NCBI GenBank assembly: GCA_023639215.1
Contig: CP097899.1
Span: 379,501-443,500, forward strand
Direction of reading: 5' to 3'
Origin: Candidatus Pristimantibacillus lignocellulolyticus
GTDB lineage: Bacteria > Bacillota > Bacilli > Paenibacillales > Paenibacillaceae
Length of the DNA stretch: 64,000 nucleotides
A program made the translations under genes and the position numbers. Position 1 is the first letter of the stretch. Each line of letters opens with the position of its first letter. Below the pieces are notes generated by a model. The model was not told the origin of the DNA and made no database searches. It saw nothing but the letters and a program-made list of their open reading frames with translations. Of this stretch, positions 1-9,214 are shown one piece after another.

Positions 1-983
1 ATCACGAGCTCATGCGGTAATAATATTTGAGAGGGGGAGTTAAACTCATTCATAAGTTGATTGTGAAGCAGTAAAACCGCTTTAAAACCAATATCATACA
101 TTGGTTGAGCAATTGTCGTTAGTCTTGGAGTGACCATCCATGACATCCTTACATTGTCAAAGCCTATCACTGATATATCTTTTGGTACATGTAGGTTGTT
201 ATCGTGAAGATAAGCCATCGCTGCCATTGCAAATTCATCTGAGCAGGCAAATATTGCGGTTATTTGTGGGTGTTTATGCATGAGTTGCGCGACTGAAAGA
301 TATGCTTCTTCAAACCAATTGTTTGCAAATGCAGTATAGTTTTTGCACTGATCGTACAAATTAGCAGCTCTCAATGCTTGCTTAAATCCTCGATATCTTT
401 TGTCACCTGTAATTGGATCTGGCAAAGTGAATCCTAGAAAAGCGATATTTTTATGGCCTAATCCAATTAAGTATGACACAGCATCGTATGCTCCCTTCTC
501 ATCGTCTATCATGATCGATGAAAGAGGATACTCCTTAGATTCCGTCGATACTAAAACTACTGGCATATGATATTGATCAATTTCCTTGTAATAGCTTGGT
601 CGCATAAAATCACTCGTGTACAATATGCCATCAATATGCTTATTCCTAAAGTTTTGCAAATAAGACAATGTTCTTTGCTCATCTCGATCTGTATTACAAA
701 TTATTAGCACGTAATCTATGCTCTTAGCTGCATCCTCCATTCCACGAATTACTCCACTATAGTAAGGATTAAGAATGTCCGGGATAAAAACACCAATGGT
801 CTGAGATCGATTGTTTATTAAACCTCTTGCAAAAGAACTTGGCTCAAAATTCAACTCCTCAATAGCAGCCTGAACTCTTAGTCGCTTATCTTCTTGTACC
901 GCAATCGGATTATTCATTACCCTCGATACAGTACTTATGGATACATTAGCCAATTTGGCAACATCTTTGATCGTGATTCTCAA
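1..983 (-). CDS. LacI/GalR-family transcriptional repressor (partial)
   Basis: A DNA-binding regulator that probably controls a sugar-use operon outside the window. The N-terminus has a canonical LacI helix-turn-helix (TIKDVAKLANVSISTVSR), followed by a periplasmic-binding-protein-like sensor domain (GVFIPDILNPYYSG, FACSDEFAMAAM, SVIGFDN). The last visible residues (LLPHELV) are the usual family C-terminus, so only about 10-20 residues are lost past the left edge. I chose the TTG at 983 because AAAGGA lies 8 bases upstream of it. The in-frame ATG at 992 overlaps this ribosome-binding site and is the alternative. A 16-bp palindrome just upstream suggests autoregulation. The effector sugar cannot be told from sequence. 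Confidence 0.9.
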   Translation of the reverse strand, partial: MRITIKDVAKLANVSISTVSRVMNNPIAVQEDKRLRVQAAIEELNFEPSSFARGLINNRSQTIGVFIPDILNPYYSGVIRGMEDAAKSIDYVLIICNTDRDEQRTLSYLQNFRNKHIDGILYTSDFMRPSYYKEIDQYHMPVVLVSTESKEYPLSSIMIDDEKGAYDAVSYLIGLGHKNIAFLGFTLPDPITGDKRYRGFKQALRAANLYDQCKNYTAFANNWFEEAYLSVAQLMHKHPQITAIFACSDEFAMAAMAYLHDNNLHVPKDISVIGFDNVRMSWMVTPRLTTIAQPMYDIGFKAVLLLHNQLMNEFNSPSQILLPHELV

Positions 984-998
984 GTCCACCATCCTTTT

Positions 999-1014
999 TT
1001 GAAAAGGTTTTCAA
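999..1014. promoter_or_regulatory. Candidate LacI-family operator
   Basis: The palindrome TTGAAAA-GG-TTTTCAA lies 7-16 bases upstream of the possible starts of the LacI-type gene. Its length and symmetry fit LacI-family operators, whose usual centre is CG rather than GG. Autoregulation is an inference. Confidence 0.45.
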
Positions 1015-1074
1015 GAATTATTAATACGATATGAATGTTCTTGTAAAGTTAGAATATTATTGCTAATTTTATTC

Positions 1075-1122
1075 AAAAAAAAGACTCGTAGTAGCTTTTA
1101 ATCTTAAAAGCTACTACGAGTC
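1075..1122 (-). terminator. Rho-independent terminator of the XRE gene
   Basis: A 17-bp perfect stem (GACTCGTAGTAGCTTTT and its complement, loop of about 6) lies 18 bases after the stop of the XRE gene. On the minus strand it is followed by eight T. Confidence 0.9.
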
Positions 1123-1140
1123 TAAATTAGATTAAATAGA

Positions 1141-1545
1141 TTATGATTCACTAGCACTAGCAAGTGGAATTTCGGTGCGCTGAATGGCTTCAGCAAACTT
1201 AAGTAGATCTGTCAAGTCCTGCTCATTCATACGAAACGAAATCTCCATTAACTTAGCAAATAACTCTGGATTTTCCGCATACTTCGCCTTAATATGCTCG
1301 CTATATGACTTTTCATCTAGCGAATTTTCTCTATTCGATATTTCCCCTAGTAATAACCAATCAATAGAAACATCGTATGTATTGGCGATAGAGATTAGCG
1401 CTTGTGCTCCTGGCACAGAGGTGCGAGATTCTGATTCCCAATCACCAACATTTCCGGCAGATACTCCTATTTCTTTAGCGAATTCCGCCATTGTTAATCC
1501 CATATCTTTTCTGAATTGTCTAATTCTATTCTTAATTTCTTTCAT
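1141..1545 (-). CDS. XRE-family helix-turn-helix regulator
   Basis: A 134-residue DNA-binding regulator. Residues about 5-67 form a Cro/C1-type HTH (RIRQFRKDMGLTMAEFAKEI, VSAGNVGDWE, NTYDVSIDWLLLG). The C-terminal half is a short acidic and helical tail of unknown role, perhaps for dimerisation. The ATG has a near-perfect ribosome-binding site (GAGGAGG). The gene diverges from cheA, and the shared 162-bp intergenic region holds a perfect inverted repeat, so it may repress itself and perhaps the chemotaxis operon. That target is an inference. The ORF seen on the opposite strand here is a shadow. Confidence 0.88.
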   Translation of the reverse strand: MKEIKNRIRQFRKDMGLTMAEFAKEIGVSAGNVGDWESESRTSVPGAQALISIANTYDVSIDWLLLGEISNRENSLDEKSYSEHIKAKYAENPELFAKLMEISFRMNEQDLTDLLKFAEAIQRTEIPLASASES

Positions 1546-1602
1546 AAATCCTCCTCATTTTAACTCTCTTGTTAATAAAGAATAACGATTTACATATTGT
1601 GT

Positions 1603-1622
1603 ATAATCGTATTTACGATTAT
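1603..1622. promoter_or_regulatory. Candidate operator between the XRE gene and cheA
   Basis: A perfect 9-bp inverted repeat, ATAATCGTA-tt-TACGATTAT, lies between the divergent XRE gene and cheA. A further ACGATT half-site occurs about 20 bases away (around 1585). This arrangement is typical of XRE-family autoregulatory sites. Confidence 0.5.
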
Positions 1623-1707
1623 AATCATTTGGAGTTTAGATTTAGTAATTATACTATCGTTTACCATTTATTGATACTTATACGTGAAAGGATGTAACGT
1701 TAGCAAC

Positions 1708-3786
1708 ATGAGCGAAGCAGATCCGATTTTTGAAATGTATATCCATGAATCAACACAGATGATTGAACTTACTGAGTCTATCGTTCTTGACTATGAACAA
1801 CAAAACGCTTTAACGGATGATGCAATAAATGAAATTTTTCGCAATATGCATACGCTAAAAGGCTCGTCTGCTATGATGGGTTTTACCGGAATTACGGAAA
1901 TTGCACATGCACTTGAAGACTTATTTCAGATGCTACGGGAGGATCGTGACTTCGAATATAGTTTCACAGCCCTTTCTAATATCATCTTGCAATGTGTAGA
2001 TTACTTCAAGGAGGAAATTTTAGCTATTGCTAATCACTCCCCCTCAGATGAACTACCTAATTCTGCTGCTTCAACGATTACTTTAATTCAGCAATTTATT
2101 CATCAACTGCAACAGCAATCGGCCAGCACGTTAATAGCTCAAGTCAACACGTTAGAAGACAATAGCCTATTAACAACTTACCGCGCATCTTTAAGATTTA
2201 CCGATGACTGTCAAATGGAAAATATTCGTGCTTACCAGACCGTACATCAACTTGAAGATCATATGATTGATTACTCGCATTTTCCCGAAAATTTAATAGA
2301 AGATGACACTAGTCAGCACTATATACGGGAACATGGATTTCAATTAACTTTTCGTTCCAAACTTCCTCTCAGTGAGCTTGAACAACTTATACAACAAACA
2401 GCATATCTCGCTAGTGCAGAATTAAACATCTTTGATGTAGAAGATGTAGCCATTGTAAGTAGCACGCTAGCATTAGCTAGTACAGATAGTACAGATAGTA
2501 CAAATACCTTGGATTTATCGATTCCAGTGAATGATTCAGTTCGTGAACAAGCGGTAAATTCAACGACCGGCCCACAAGTAACCGTGAAATCTTCTGTCAT
2601 CAGCGTTAATGTGCAAAAGCTTGATCGACTGATGGATTTGGTAGGTGAGCTAGTTATTTCCGAAGCAATGCTTAACTCTGAGTTAGAACGTGAAGATGGC
2701 CCCTTAGAGGCAAGACAATCATCACAAGTAGCTCAACGTAATCAACTTCGTAAAATCATAGGCGAATTGCAAGATACAATAATGGCGATTCGTATGATTC
2801 CTCTTTCACCAAGCTTTCATCGCATGCGACGCTTAACACGTGATATGTCGCAAAAGCTAAACAAAGAAGTACATATCGAACTGATTGGAGAAGAAACAGA
2901 AATTGATAAATCTGTAATCGATCAAATCGTTGATCCACTTATGCATATTGTGCGTAATGCGATGGATCATGGTATTGAACAACAACATATTAGAGAGGCC
3001 AATGGCAAGCATCCTATCGGTAGAATTACGCTTGAAGCTCGTAACATTGGAAGTGATGTATTACTAATCATTACGGATGATGGTCAAGGAATCGATCGTG
3101 ATCGACTTATTCAAAAAGCATATACTGCAGGATTGCTTGCGCCACATCAAGTTGAACTAAGTGATCGAGAAGCATATCATCTGATTTTCCATCCTGGTTT
3201 ATCAACTAAAGAAGTTATAACTGAATTCAGTGGACGTGGCGTCGGAATGGATGTCGTTGCCAAAAATATTGAGCAGATCGGCGGTACGATCTACATCGAT
3301 AGTGAACTTGGGAAGGGGACAAGCATTACAATCAAAATCCCATTAACACTTGCTATTATTGATGGAATGACCGTTCGTGTAGGGAACTCACACTATACAT
3401 TGCCAACATCGTCTATTAAAGAATCGTTTAGACCAGCAGAAAGAGATCTGCTATCTGATCCTGATGGAAATCTAATGGTCATGGTACGCGGTGAATGTTA
3501 TTCGATCATTAATTTAGCTCATTATTTGAAACAGCAAAGTCAATATCATCATCCTACAGAAGGTATTTTAGTAATGATTGAAAATGAATCTAGAACGATA
3601 TGTCTACTTGTCGATGAGCTTGTCGGTCAACAACAAGTGGTTATTAAACCTCTGCCACCTTATTTCAAACAATTTAAGCGACTCAACGCTTTTTCAGGTT
3701 GCACACTGCTTGGCAATGGCAAAATTAGCATCATTATGAATATGACTGAACTTGTTACAAGCAATCATGCGACTAACACGTTATAA
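1708..3786 (+). CDS. cheA: Chemotaxis histidine kinase CheA
   Basis: The central kinase of chemotaxis: it autophosphorylates in complexes with chemoreceptors and CheW and passes phosphate to CheY and CheB. Domain order: P1 Hpt (1-105, phospho-His48 in MHTLKGSSAMMGF), P2 CheY/CheB-docking (about 160-250), a short linker rich in Ser/Thr, P3 dimerisation (295-365), P4 ATPase (N-box RNAMDHG, G-boxes DDGQGID and GRGVGMDVV), and P5 CheW-like (about 550-690). At 692 residues it has the usual length. The ATG at 1708 begins the P1 domain. A GTG 24 bases upstream lacks a ribosome-binding site; the AAAGGA at 1687 is rather far (15 bases) from the ATG. First gene of a five-gene chemotaxis cluster. No cheY is present in the window. 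Confidence 0.97.
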   Translation: MSEADPIFEMYIHESTQMIELTESIVLDYEQQNALTDDAINEIFRNMHTLKGSSAMMGFTGITEIAHALEDLFQMLREDRDFEYSFTALSNIILQCVDYFKEEILAIANHSPSDELPNSAASTITLIQQFIHQLQQQSASTLIAQVNTLEDNSLLTTYRASLRFTDDCQMENIRAYQTVHQLEDHMIDYSHFPENLIEDDTSQHYIREHGFQLTFRSKLPLSELEQLIQQTAYLASAELNIFDVEDVAIVSSTLALASTDSTDSTNTLDLSIPVNDSVREQAVNSTTGPQVTVKSSVISVNVQKLDRLMDLVGELVISEAMLNSELEREDGPLEARQSSQVAQRNQLRKIIGELQDTIMAIRMIPLSPSFHRMRRLTRDMSQKLNKEVHIELIGEETEIDKSVIDQIVDPLMHIVRNAMDHGIEQQHIREANGKHPIGRITLEARNIGSDVLLIITDDGQGIDRDRLIQKAYTAGLLAPHQVELSDREAYHLIFHPGLSTKEVITEFSGRGVGMDVVAKNIEQIGGTIYIDSELGKGTSITIKIPLTLAIIDGMTVRVGNSHYTLPTSSIKESFRPAERDLLSDPDGNLMVMVRGECYSIINLAHYLKQQSQYHHPTEGILVMIENESRTICLLVDELVGQQQVVIKPLPPYFKQFKRLNAFSGCTLLGNGKISIIMNMTELVTSNHATNTL

Positions 3787-3894
3787 CCATCTCATTATCA
3801 TAAAAATGCATCTAAGTTTATAATGTCGAAGCTACTTTTTATTATAAAGTGGTTTTGTGAAGTAAATAAAAAGCTATAGGAGGTTCCATCTCAA

Positions 3895-4380
3895 ATGTCA
3901 CAACTACATACACAACATGAGGAAGAAGATGAACAAAAAGACAAATATCTCACCTTTAATCTAGGTGAAGAAAGTTATGGGATTGAAATCCGCTATGTTA
4001 TTGAAATTGTCGGAATTCAGGATATTACTGTTGTTCCTGAGGTTCCTCAATATATTAAAGGCATTATTAATTTGCGCGGTCAAATTATTCCGGTCATGGA
4101 TGTACGTTTACGCTTCAAAAAGTTATTTCAACAATACAATGATCGAACCTGTATCATCGTTGTTCAAATTCAACATATTGTTATCGGACTTATTGTAGAT
4201 AAAGTAGCAGAAGTCGTCTCTATCCCTCTTTCAAATATAGTTCCACCGCCTGAATATACACAAATCAGTAATCAATATATTCAAGGCATCGGTAAACTTA
4301 ATGATGAAGTAATGTTGCTTTTGGATTGTAATAAACTCATTCATGATCAAGATGCTACCTTGATAGAACAAATCTTATAA
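3895..4380 (+). CDS. cheW: Chemotaxis coupling protein CheW
   Basis: The adaptor that links CheA to chemoreceptors. The whole 161-residue protein is one CheW domain (YLTFNLGEESYGIEI, VPEVPQYIKGIINLRGQIIP, VMDVRLRF), with a short charged N-terminal extension (about 17 residues). It starts at an ATG with TAGGAGGTT upstream. It lies 108 bases after cheA and 89 bases before the receptor gene in one orientation, so cotranscription is likely. The ending is normal for the family. Confidence 0.96.
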   Translation: MSQLHTQHEEEDEQKDKYLTFNLGEESYGIEIRYVIEIVGIQDITVVPEVPQYIKGIINLRGQIIPVMDVRLRFKKLFQQYNDRTCIIVVQIQHIVIGLIVDKVAEVVSIPLSNIVPPPEYTQISNQYIQGIGKLNDEVMLLLDCNKLIHDQDATLIEQIL

Positions 4381-4469
4381 GGTCGAAGTCGAGGTTAAAC
4401 TCAGAATATGCTCACGCACACATAAGTCGGATTACAAATAATAATTACACATCAATGGAGGTATTACTT

Positions 4470-6155
4470 ATGAATTGGTTCAACAATATGAAAATCGGAA
4501 ACAAATTAATTACATCATTCGTATTAGTCGCGATGATTGCAGGCGTTATTGGCACGATATCCGCATTGAATTTGAACAAAATTAACCAAGGTTATATTGA
4601 GATGTACAAAACTGACGCATATCCAGTCGGTGAATATGGCACAATCGGCATTAATTTCCAAAGTACCCGTTCACTCATTCGAAGCATTATGATGACTACT
4701 GATCCGAATGAACAACAAAAATATATTGATCAAATAGAATTAAATGATCTGGAAAATGAAGATGCTGTTAAGTCTATTGCAGCAACAATAAATTCTACCG
4801 ATGATCAAGCTAGCTTTGATGTGTTAAAAAACACTTCAGCTGAATATCGATTAGTACGTAATGAGGTAATTGCAGAAGCAAAAGCCGGAAACATAGAAAA
4901 GGCAACATTGATTATGAGTGAAGCTAGTGATTTATCTACTAAAATGGATGAGATTATTACAGGTTCGTTCAAAGACAAACAGGCATCTGCGTTAGTAACA
5001 ATGACAGAACTAACTGAGCAAGCTAAAGTAACAATCATTACATTAATCGTCATTGTCATTATCGCTATGCTACTTGCTATTCTACTTGGTGTATTCATTT
5101 CTCGTAATATTAGTCGCCCAGTTAATCGACTTGTTGAAACTGCTAATGAAATTGCGGATGGCAATCTAAACGTTGAAGTCAACATGAATTCTAAAGATGA
5201 AATCGGTCAACTAGCTGTCGCTTTCCAAAAAATGATTAATAATTTGAACGATGTCATGAACAATATCCGTTCTGCTTCCGATCAAGTAGCAACAGGTGCA
5301 AAACAGATGTCTGAATCTAGCGTGTTACTATCTCAAGGCGCTACAGAACAAGCCAGTTCCGTAGAACAACTTACTGTTTCTTTAGAAGAAGTATCTAGTA
5401 AAATCAACTCCAATGCTACTAATGCACTTGAAGCAAATCAATTAACACAGCAATCCAAGAAGAACGCATTACAAGGTAACGATCGTATGAAAGAAATGCT
5501 CGTCGCTATGGAAGATATTAATGCTTCTTCCTCTAATATTTCAAAGATTATTAAAGTAATAGATGAGATTGCATTCCAGACGAATATTCTTGCGCTTAAT
5601 GCTGCAGTTGAAGCTGCTCGAGCGGGTCAACATGGTAAAGGGTTTGCGGTCGTGGCCGAAGAGGTTCGTAATCTAGCAGCACGTTCTGCCAATGCTGCCA
5701 AAGAAACAACAGAGATGATTGAAGGATCTATCCAAAAAGTAACGAATGGTACGAAAATAGCTAATGATACTGCTAGTGCTTTGAATCATATTGTAGAAGA
5801 TATTACGAGAGTTGCTGTGCTAGTAGAAAATATTACAGATGCATCTAGTGATCAAGCTTCTGGCATTTCGCAAATTAACCAAGGATTATTCCAAGTCTCT
5901 CAAGTTATTCAGACGAATTCTGCTACATCCGAAGAAAGTGCAGCAGCAAGTGAAGAGCTTAGTGGACAAGCTAATATGATGAAGGAACAAATAAGCCGAT
6001 TCAAGACTCGTGATATGAATAACTATAGTTACAACTCATCGTATCAAAACTATAGTTTTCAACCTAACCCTTCTCAATTAGATCAAGCATTCGCCAATAC
6101 AACAGCAACAATAGCACCGATTAGTATTAGTGATAAGGAGTTTGGGAAATATTGA
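4470..6155 (+). CDS. Methyl-accepting chemotaxis protein (4HB type)
   Basis: A membrane chemoreceptor. From the ATG at 4470 (561 residues): TM1 about 13-32, a helical extracellular domain of the four-helix-bundle type (33-186), TM2 187-210, HAMP (211-263), and a cytoplasmic signalling domain whose hairpin tip is clear (EIAFQTNILALNAAVEAARA, GKGFAVVAEEVRNLA). The C-terminal tail after about 520 is Asn/Tyr/Ser-rich and has no CheR-tether pentapeptide. The upstream in-frame ATG at 4455 is part of the ribosome-binding site (ATGGAGG), so 4470 is the real start. The ligand is unknown. It is encoded between cheW and cheR and overlaps cheR by one base, so it is probably the operon's own receptor. Confidence 0.95.
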   Translation: MNWFNNMKIGNKLITSFVLVAMIAGVIGTISALNLNKINQGYIEMYKTDAYPVGEYGTIGINFQSTRSLIRSIMMTTDPNEQQKYIDQIELNDLENEDAVKSIAATINSTDDQASFDVLKNTSAEYRLVRNEVIAEAKAGNIEKATLIMSEASDLSTKMDEIITGSFKDKQASALVTMTELTEQAKVTIITLIVIVIIAMLLAILLGVFISRNISRPVNRLVETANEIADGNLNVEVNMNSKDEIGQLAVAFQKMINNLNDVMNNIRSASDQVATGAKQMSESSVLLSQGATEQASSVEQLTVSLEEVSSKINSNATNALEANQLTQQSKKNALQGNDRMKEMLVAMEDINASSSNISKIIKVIDEIAFQTNILALNAAVEAARAGQHGKGFAVVAEEVRNLAARSANAAKETTEMIEGSIQKVTNGTKIANDTASALNHIVEDITRVAVLVENITDASSDQASGISQINQGLFQVSQVIQTNSATSEESAAASEELSGQANMMKEQISRFKTRDMNNYSYNSSYQNYSFQPNPSQLDQAFANTTATIAPISISDKEFGKY

Positions 6156-6973
6156 TGGCTCTCAATATAAGCGAACAAGAATTTCAACAACTTGCTCAAT
6201 ATATCCATTCCCATTATGGCATTCACCTGAAAGATGAGAAGAAAACATTACTGGTAGGAAGATTGCAGCAAGTCCTATTTAAGCTTGGGATGACAAGTTT
6301 TTCAGAATATTATTATTATCTTGTAACCGATCGTACAGGTGACGCTGCAAGATCGCTTATCAATCATATTTCAACGAACCATACTTTTTATATGCGAGAA
6401 GCTGATCATTTCTTTTTCCTGCGAGATCATTGTCTTCCACAAATCAAACCGCAGCATAGTAATCGAGATGTTCGCATATGGTGCGCAGGATGCTCTTCTG
6501 GTGAAGAGGCTTATACGCTAGCCATGATCCTTGAAGATTTCTATGGCGCTCAAACACCAAGTTGGGATAAAAAACTTCTGGCTACAGATATTTCAACTCA
6601 GGCGCTTGAAAAAGCAGTAACAGGTATATATAGCGCCGATGCTATTGAATCTTTACCTGCATCATGGCGCTCCAAATATTTCCGCAAATTGGTTGATCAG
6701 CAATATGAGATGATACCACGAATTAAGGAAGAAATCCTTTTTCGCAGATTCAATCTTATGGCACCAAGCCTTCCGTTTAAGAAGAAGTTTCATATCATTT
6801 TTTGTCGTAATGTTATGATCTACTTTGATAGTCCAACTAAAGATAGACTCATCCAACAGTTTTATGAAGCTACCGAGCCTGGAGGTTATTTATTTCTTGG
6901 GCATTCGGAATCGATAGATCGCAAGCTGTTCGGCTATAAATACGTTCAACCATCAATATACCGTAAAGTATAA
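6155..6973 (+). CDS. cheR: Chemotaxis protein methyltransferase CheR
   Basis: Uses S-adenosylmethionine to methylate glutamates of chemoreceptors for adaptation. It has the N-terminal helical CheR domain, then ISTNHTFYMREADHFFFLRD, the SAM-binding motif WCAGCSSGEEAYTLAM and FHIIFCRNVMIYFD near the C-terminus. At 272 residues it has the usual length. The ATG at 6155 overlaps the receptor's TGA (TGATG), so translation is probably coupled. An in-frame TTG at 6152 is possible but less likely. A second CheR-family gene occurs at 36754-37635 in a different context. Confidence 0.96.
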   Translation: MALNISEQEFQQLAQYIHSHYGIHLKDEKKTLLVGRLQQVLFKLGMTSFSEYYYYLVTDRTGDAARSLINHISTNHTFYMREADHFFFLRDHCLPQIKPQHSNRDVRIWCAGCSSGEEAYTLAMILEDFYGAQTPSWDKKLLATDISTQALEKAVTGIYSADAIESLPASWRSKYFRKLVDQQYEMIPRIKEEILFRRFNLMAPSLPFKKKFHIIFCRNVMIYFDSPTKDRLIQQFYEATEPGGYLFLGHSESIDRKLFGYKYVQPSIYRKV

Positions 6974-6992
6974 TAATAGAAAGGGTAATAGC

Positions 6993-7997
6993 ATGACTAC
7001 ACCAATCCGTTTACTAATCGTGGACGATTCTATCGTTTTTCGAGAAGCTTTGGCAAGAGGTTTATCACATGAACCACTCATTCATATATTACCAACTGCA
7101 TCAGATCCATTTGATGCCATCGGGAAGATTAAGCAGTATAAACCTAACGTTATTGTAAGCGATATAGAGATGCCTGGTATGAACGGTATTGAATTTATTA
7201 AAAATCATGTAAGACCTTTGAAAATTCCAACGATCACATTATCTGCTTTACATGATCTCAAAGATCTATCGTTACGTGCAGGTGCATCGGCTTTTCTAAC
7301 AAAACCCAGATCAAATACTGATAGCGAAGTAACGAAGTTTATTAAAGACCTTCTAATGCTAGTTATTAATCTTGGTAGAGTACAACATCCTTATAATATC
7401 GTTCACAATCAAGGTTCATCTGCCGGAGATACGAAGCGGAAACTGATTGTTATTGGTGCTTCTACAGGAGGAACTGAGGCTATTCATCATGTTCTTAGTA
7501 ATCTTCCGAGTAATTGTCCACCAATTCTGATCGTACAGCATATCCCTCAGGGCTTCTCTCGTATGTTTGCTGAACGACTAAATGATGCTTCACCGATGCA
7601 AGTTAAAGAAGCTGTTCATGGCGATCTACTACGACCAGGATTAGCACTCGTTGCACCTGGTGATAAACATATGCGACTTAAAGAGCATCATCAGCAGTTT
7701 TTTGTAGATTGTCGTCTTGGAGAAAAAGTCAATGGTCACGCCCCCTCAGTGGACGTATTATTTCATTCTGTTGCGATAACTATGGGCTCTCATGCAATAG
7801 GAATAATATTAACCGGAATGGGTCGCGACGGAGCGGAAGGTTTACTAGAAATGCGCATAGCAGGAGCAAAAACTTTGGCACAAGATGAGGCAAGTTCAAT
7901 TGTATATGGTATGCCAAAAGCGGCATTTGAGATTGGAGCAGCTGAGAAACAAGTGCCCTTAAGTCGTATTGCTCAAGAAATATTACTCTCACTATAA
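6993..7997 (+). CDS. cheB: Chemotaxis protein-glutamate methylesterase CheB
   Basis: Removes methyl groups from, and deamidates, chemoreceptors, opposing CheR. The receiver domain (1-120) has the acidic pair DD at 11-12 and phospho-Asp57 (VSDIEMPGMNG). The esterase domain (about 150-334) holds the Ser157-His183-Asp279 triad (GASTGG, QHIPQGF, GMGRDGAEG). A 334-residue full-length protein. The ATG follows GAAAGGG and lies 19 bases after cheR. It is the last gene of the chemotaxis cluster and is followed by a terminator. Confidence 0.96.
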   Translation: MTTPIRLLIVDDSIVFREALARGLSHEPLIHILPTASDPFDAIGKIKQYKPNVIVSDIEMPGMNGIEFIKNHVRPLKIPTITLSALHDLKDLSLRAGASAFLTKPRSNTDSEVTKFIKDLLMLVINLGRVQHPYNIVHNQGSSAGDTKRKLIVIGASTGGTEAIHHVLSNLPSNCPPILIVQHIPQGFSRMFAERLNDASPMQVKEAVHGDLLRPGLALVAPGDKHMRLKEHHQQFFVDCRLGEKVNGHAPSVDVLFHSVAITMGSHAIGIILTGMGRDGAEGLLEMRIAGAKTLAQDEASSIVYGMPKAAFEIGAAEKQVPLSRIAQEILLSL

Positions 7998-8000
7998 TGA

Positions 8001-8047
8001 AAATGACGAAAGGACGTTGCTCTTAACAACATCTTTTCGTCATTTTG
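8001..8047. terminator. Terminator between cheB and the convergent kinase gene
   Basis: A long stem (AAAATGACGAAAGG...CTTTTCGTCATTTT, one mismatch and one G-T pair) starts 3 bases after the cheB stop. It ends in T on both strands, so it may serve both convergent genes. Confidence 0.85.
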
Positions 8048-8087
8048 TTCTATATATTCATAAAACTCAATATTGTTACATTCATAC

Positions 8088-9053
8088 TTATTGGCTTTGT
8101 TCAATAAACGTTGCAATACCCACTTCTACATTCCGCTTCGCCCACTCCACATGATCATTGTTCGCATAGCCACGAAATGCACATTCTATATACATAATTA
8201 GATCAAGATATAAATTATAATAAGCAAGTCGTTGGCGTTCATTATGTGTCAATTGCTCATACTTGCCATAACCCTCTACAAACGACTTAGAATTCGCTTT
8301 ATTACTAAAGTAATGCTCAATCAATGGATCGCCCCAAAGTGTTCGCTCAAAATCTATAATCCCTGTAATCTTCCCATGTTCAACAAAGAAATTTCCATCC
8401 CAAAGATCCCAATGAACAAGTGATGGTACAGTTACTTCACTTAAACAATAGCTTCTCTTATTCAGAAGTTGACGCAGTTCATCGTATGGCATAGGTAGTG
8501 GCAATTCAGTATCCTCTCCATCATCTAATACGCCATTAATCATAAGTAGAAATGCTTCACGCCATGAACTTTGCTCATTCTTTCTTGCATTGAAATATCC
8601 GAATGAAGTACCTGTCACTTCATTAATTGCTGAGTTAAATTGTCCAAGCTCAATCTCTATAGTATGTCTTTCTTCTGTCGTTAATTGATCTTTCACTTTA
8701 TTGTACGGTTGACCTGGTAATTTTTCCATAATGAAAAATTCACCTTCGAGTAATTGTCTTGATCGATCGTAAGCGATCACTTTTGGGATAGGAATGCTAT
8801 TTACTTGCTGTAGTAAATTAAGCACTTCCACTTCTGTCTTCATCATCTCATATTCATATCGCATAAGCTTCGTCGATTGTGCAGGTGAGACTTTCACAAT
8901 ATAAGATTTCCCATCTTGCATTAGCACCTCGTATGCTGAGTTTGCCCATCCATCTGTTAACTCAGTAATAACTACTGCATCACATCCATACACTTGACGC
9001 AATGCATGATTCAATTGCTGCTCTGTAACTTTCAGCTTAACGGTGCCTTCCAT
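8088..9053 (-). CDS. Aminoglycoside phosphotransferase-family kinase
   Basis: A protein-kinase-like small-molecule kinase of the APH/choline-kinase family (321 residues). It has the ATP-binding lysine strand (SYIVKVSP), the catalytic loop VHWDLWDGN (Asp216, Asn221) and the metal-binding Asp234 (GIIDFERTLWGDP). The ATG has AAGGAGCTGAG upstream. Members act on antibiotics, choline, sugars or amino acids; the substrate here cannot be read from sequence, and this is not evidence of drug resistance. It stands alone and is convergent with cheB. Confidence 0.85.
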   Translation of the reverse strand: MEGTVKLKVTEQQLNHALRQVYGCDAVVITELTDGWANSAYEVLMQDGKSYIVKVSPAQSTKLMRYEYEMMKTEVEVLNLLQQVNSIPIPKVIAYDRSRQLLEGEFFIMEKLPGQPYNKVKDQLTTEERHTIEIELGQFNSAINEVTGTSFGYFNARKNEQSSWREAFLLMINGVLDDGEDTELPLPMPYDELRQLLNKRSYCLSEVTVPSLVHWDLWDGNFFVEHGKITGIIDFERTLWGDPLIEHYFSNKANSKSFVEGYGKYEQLTHNERQRLAYYNLYLDLIMYIECAFRGYANNDHVEWAKRNVEVGIATFIEQSQ

Positions 9054-9214
9054 GAATAACTCAGCTCCTTATATGAGATATTCTTATTGTATCGGTATAT
9101 TCTTAATAAAAACTGAACATTTATCTCACAATATACTTTATTATATAAATTTGCTTCTTACGCTCACTTATGTTTTCATAATTAAAGGAATGAAAGTTAA
9201 GACGGAGGTACATA

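Noticed and set aside
8088..9053. Aminoglycoside resistance gene
   Set aside because: The fold matches the APH family, but the substrate cannot be inferred and most chromosomal members are not resistance genes.
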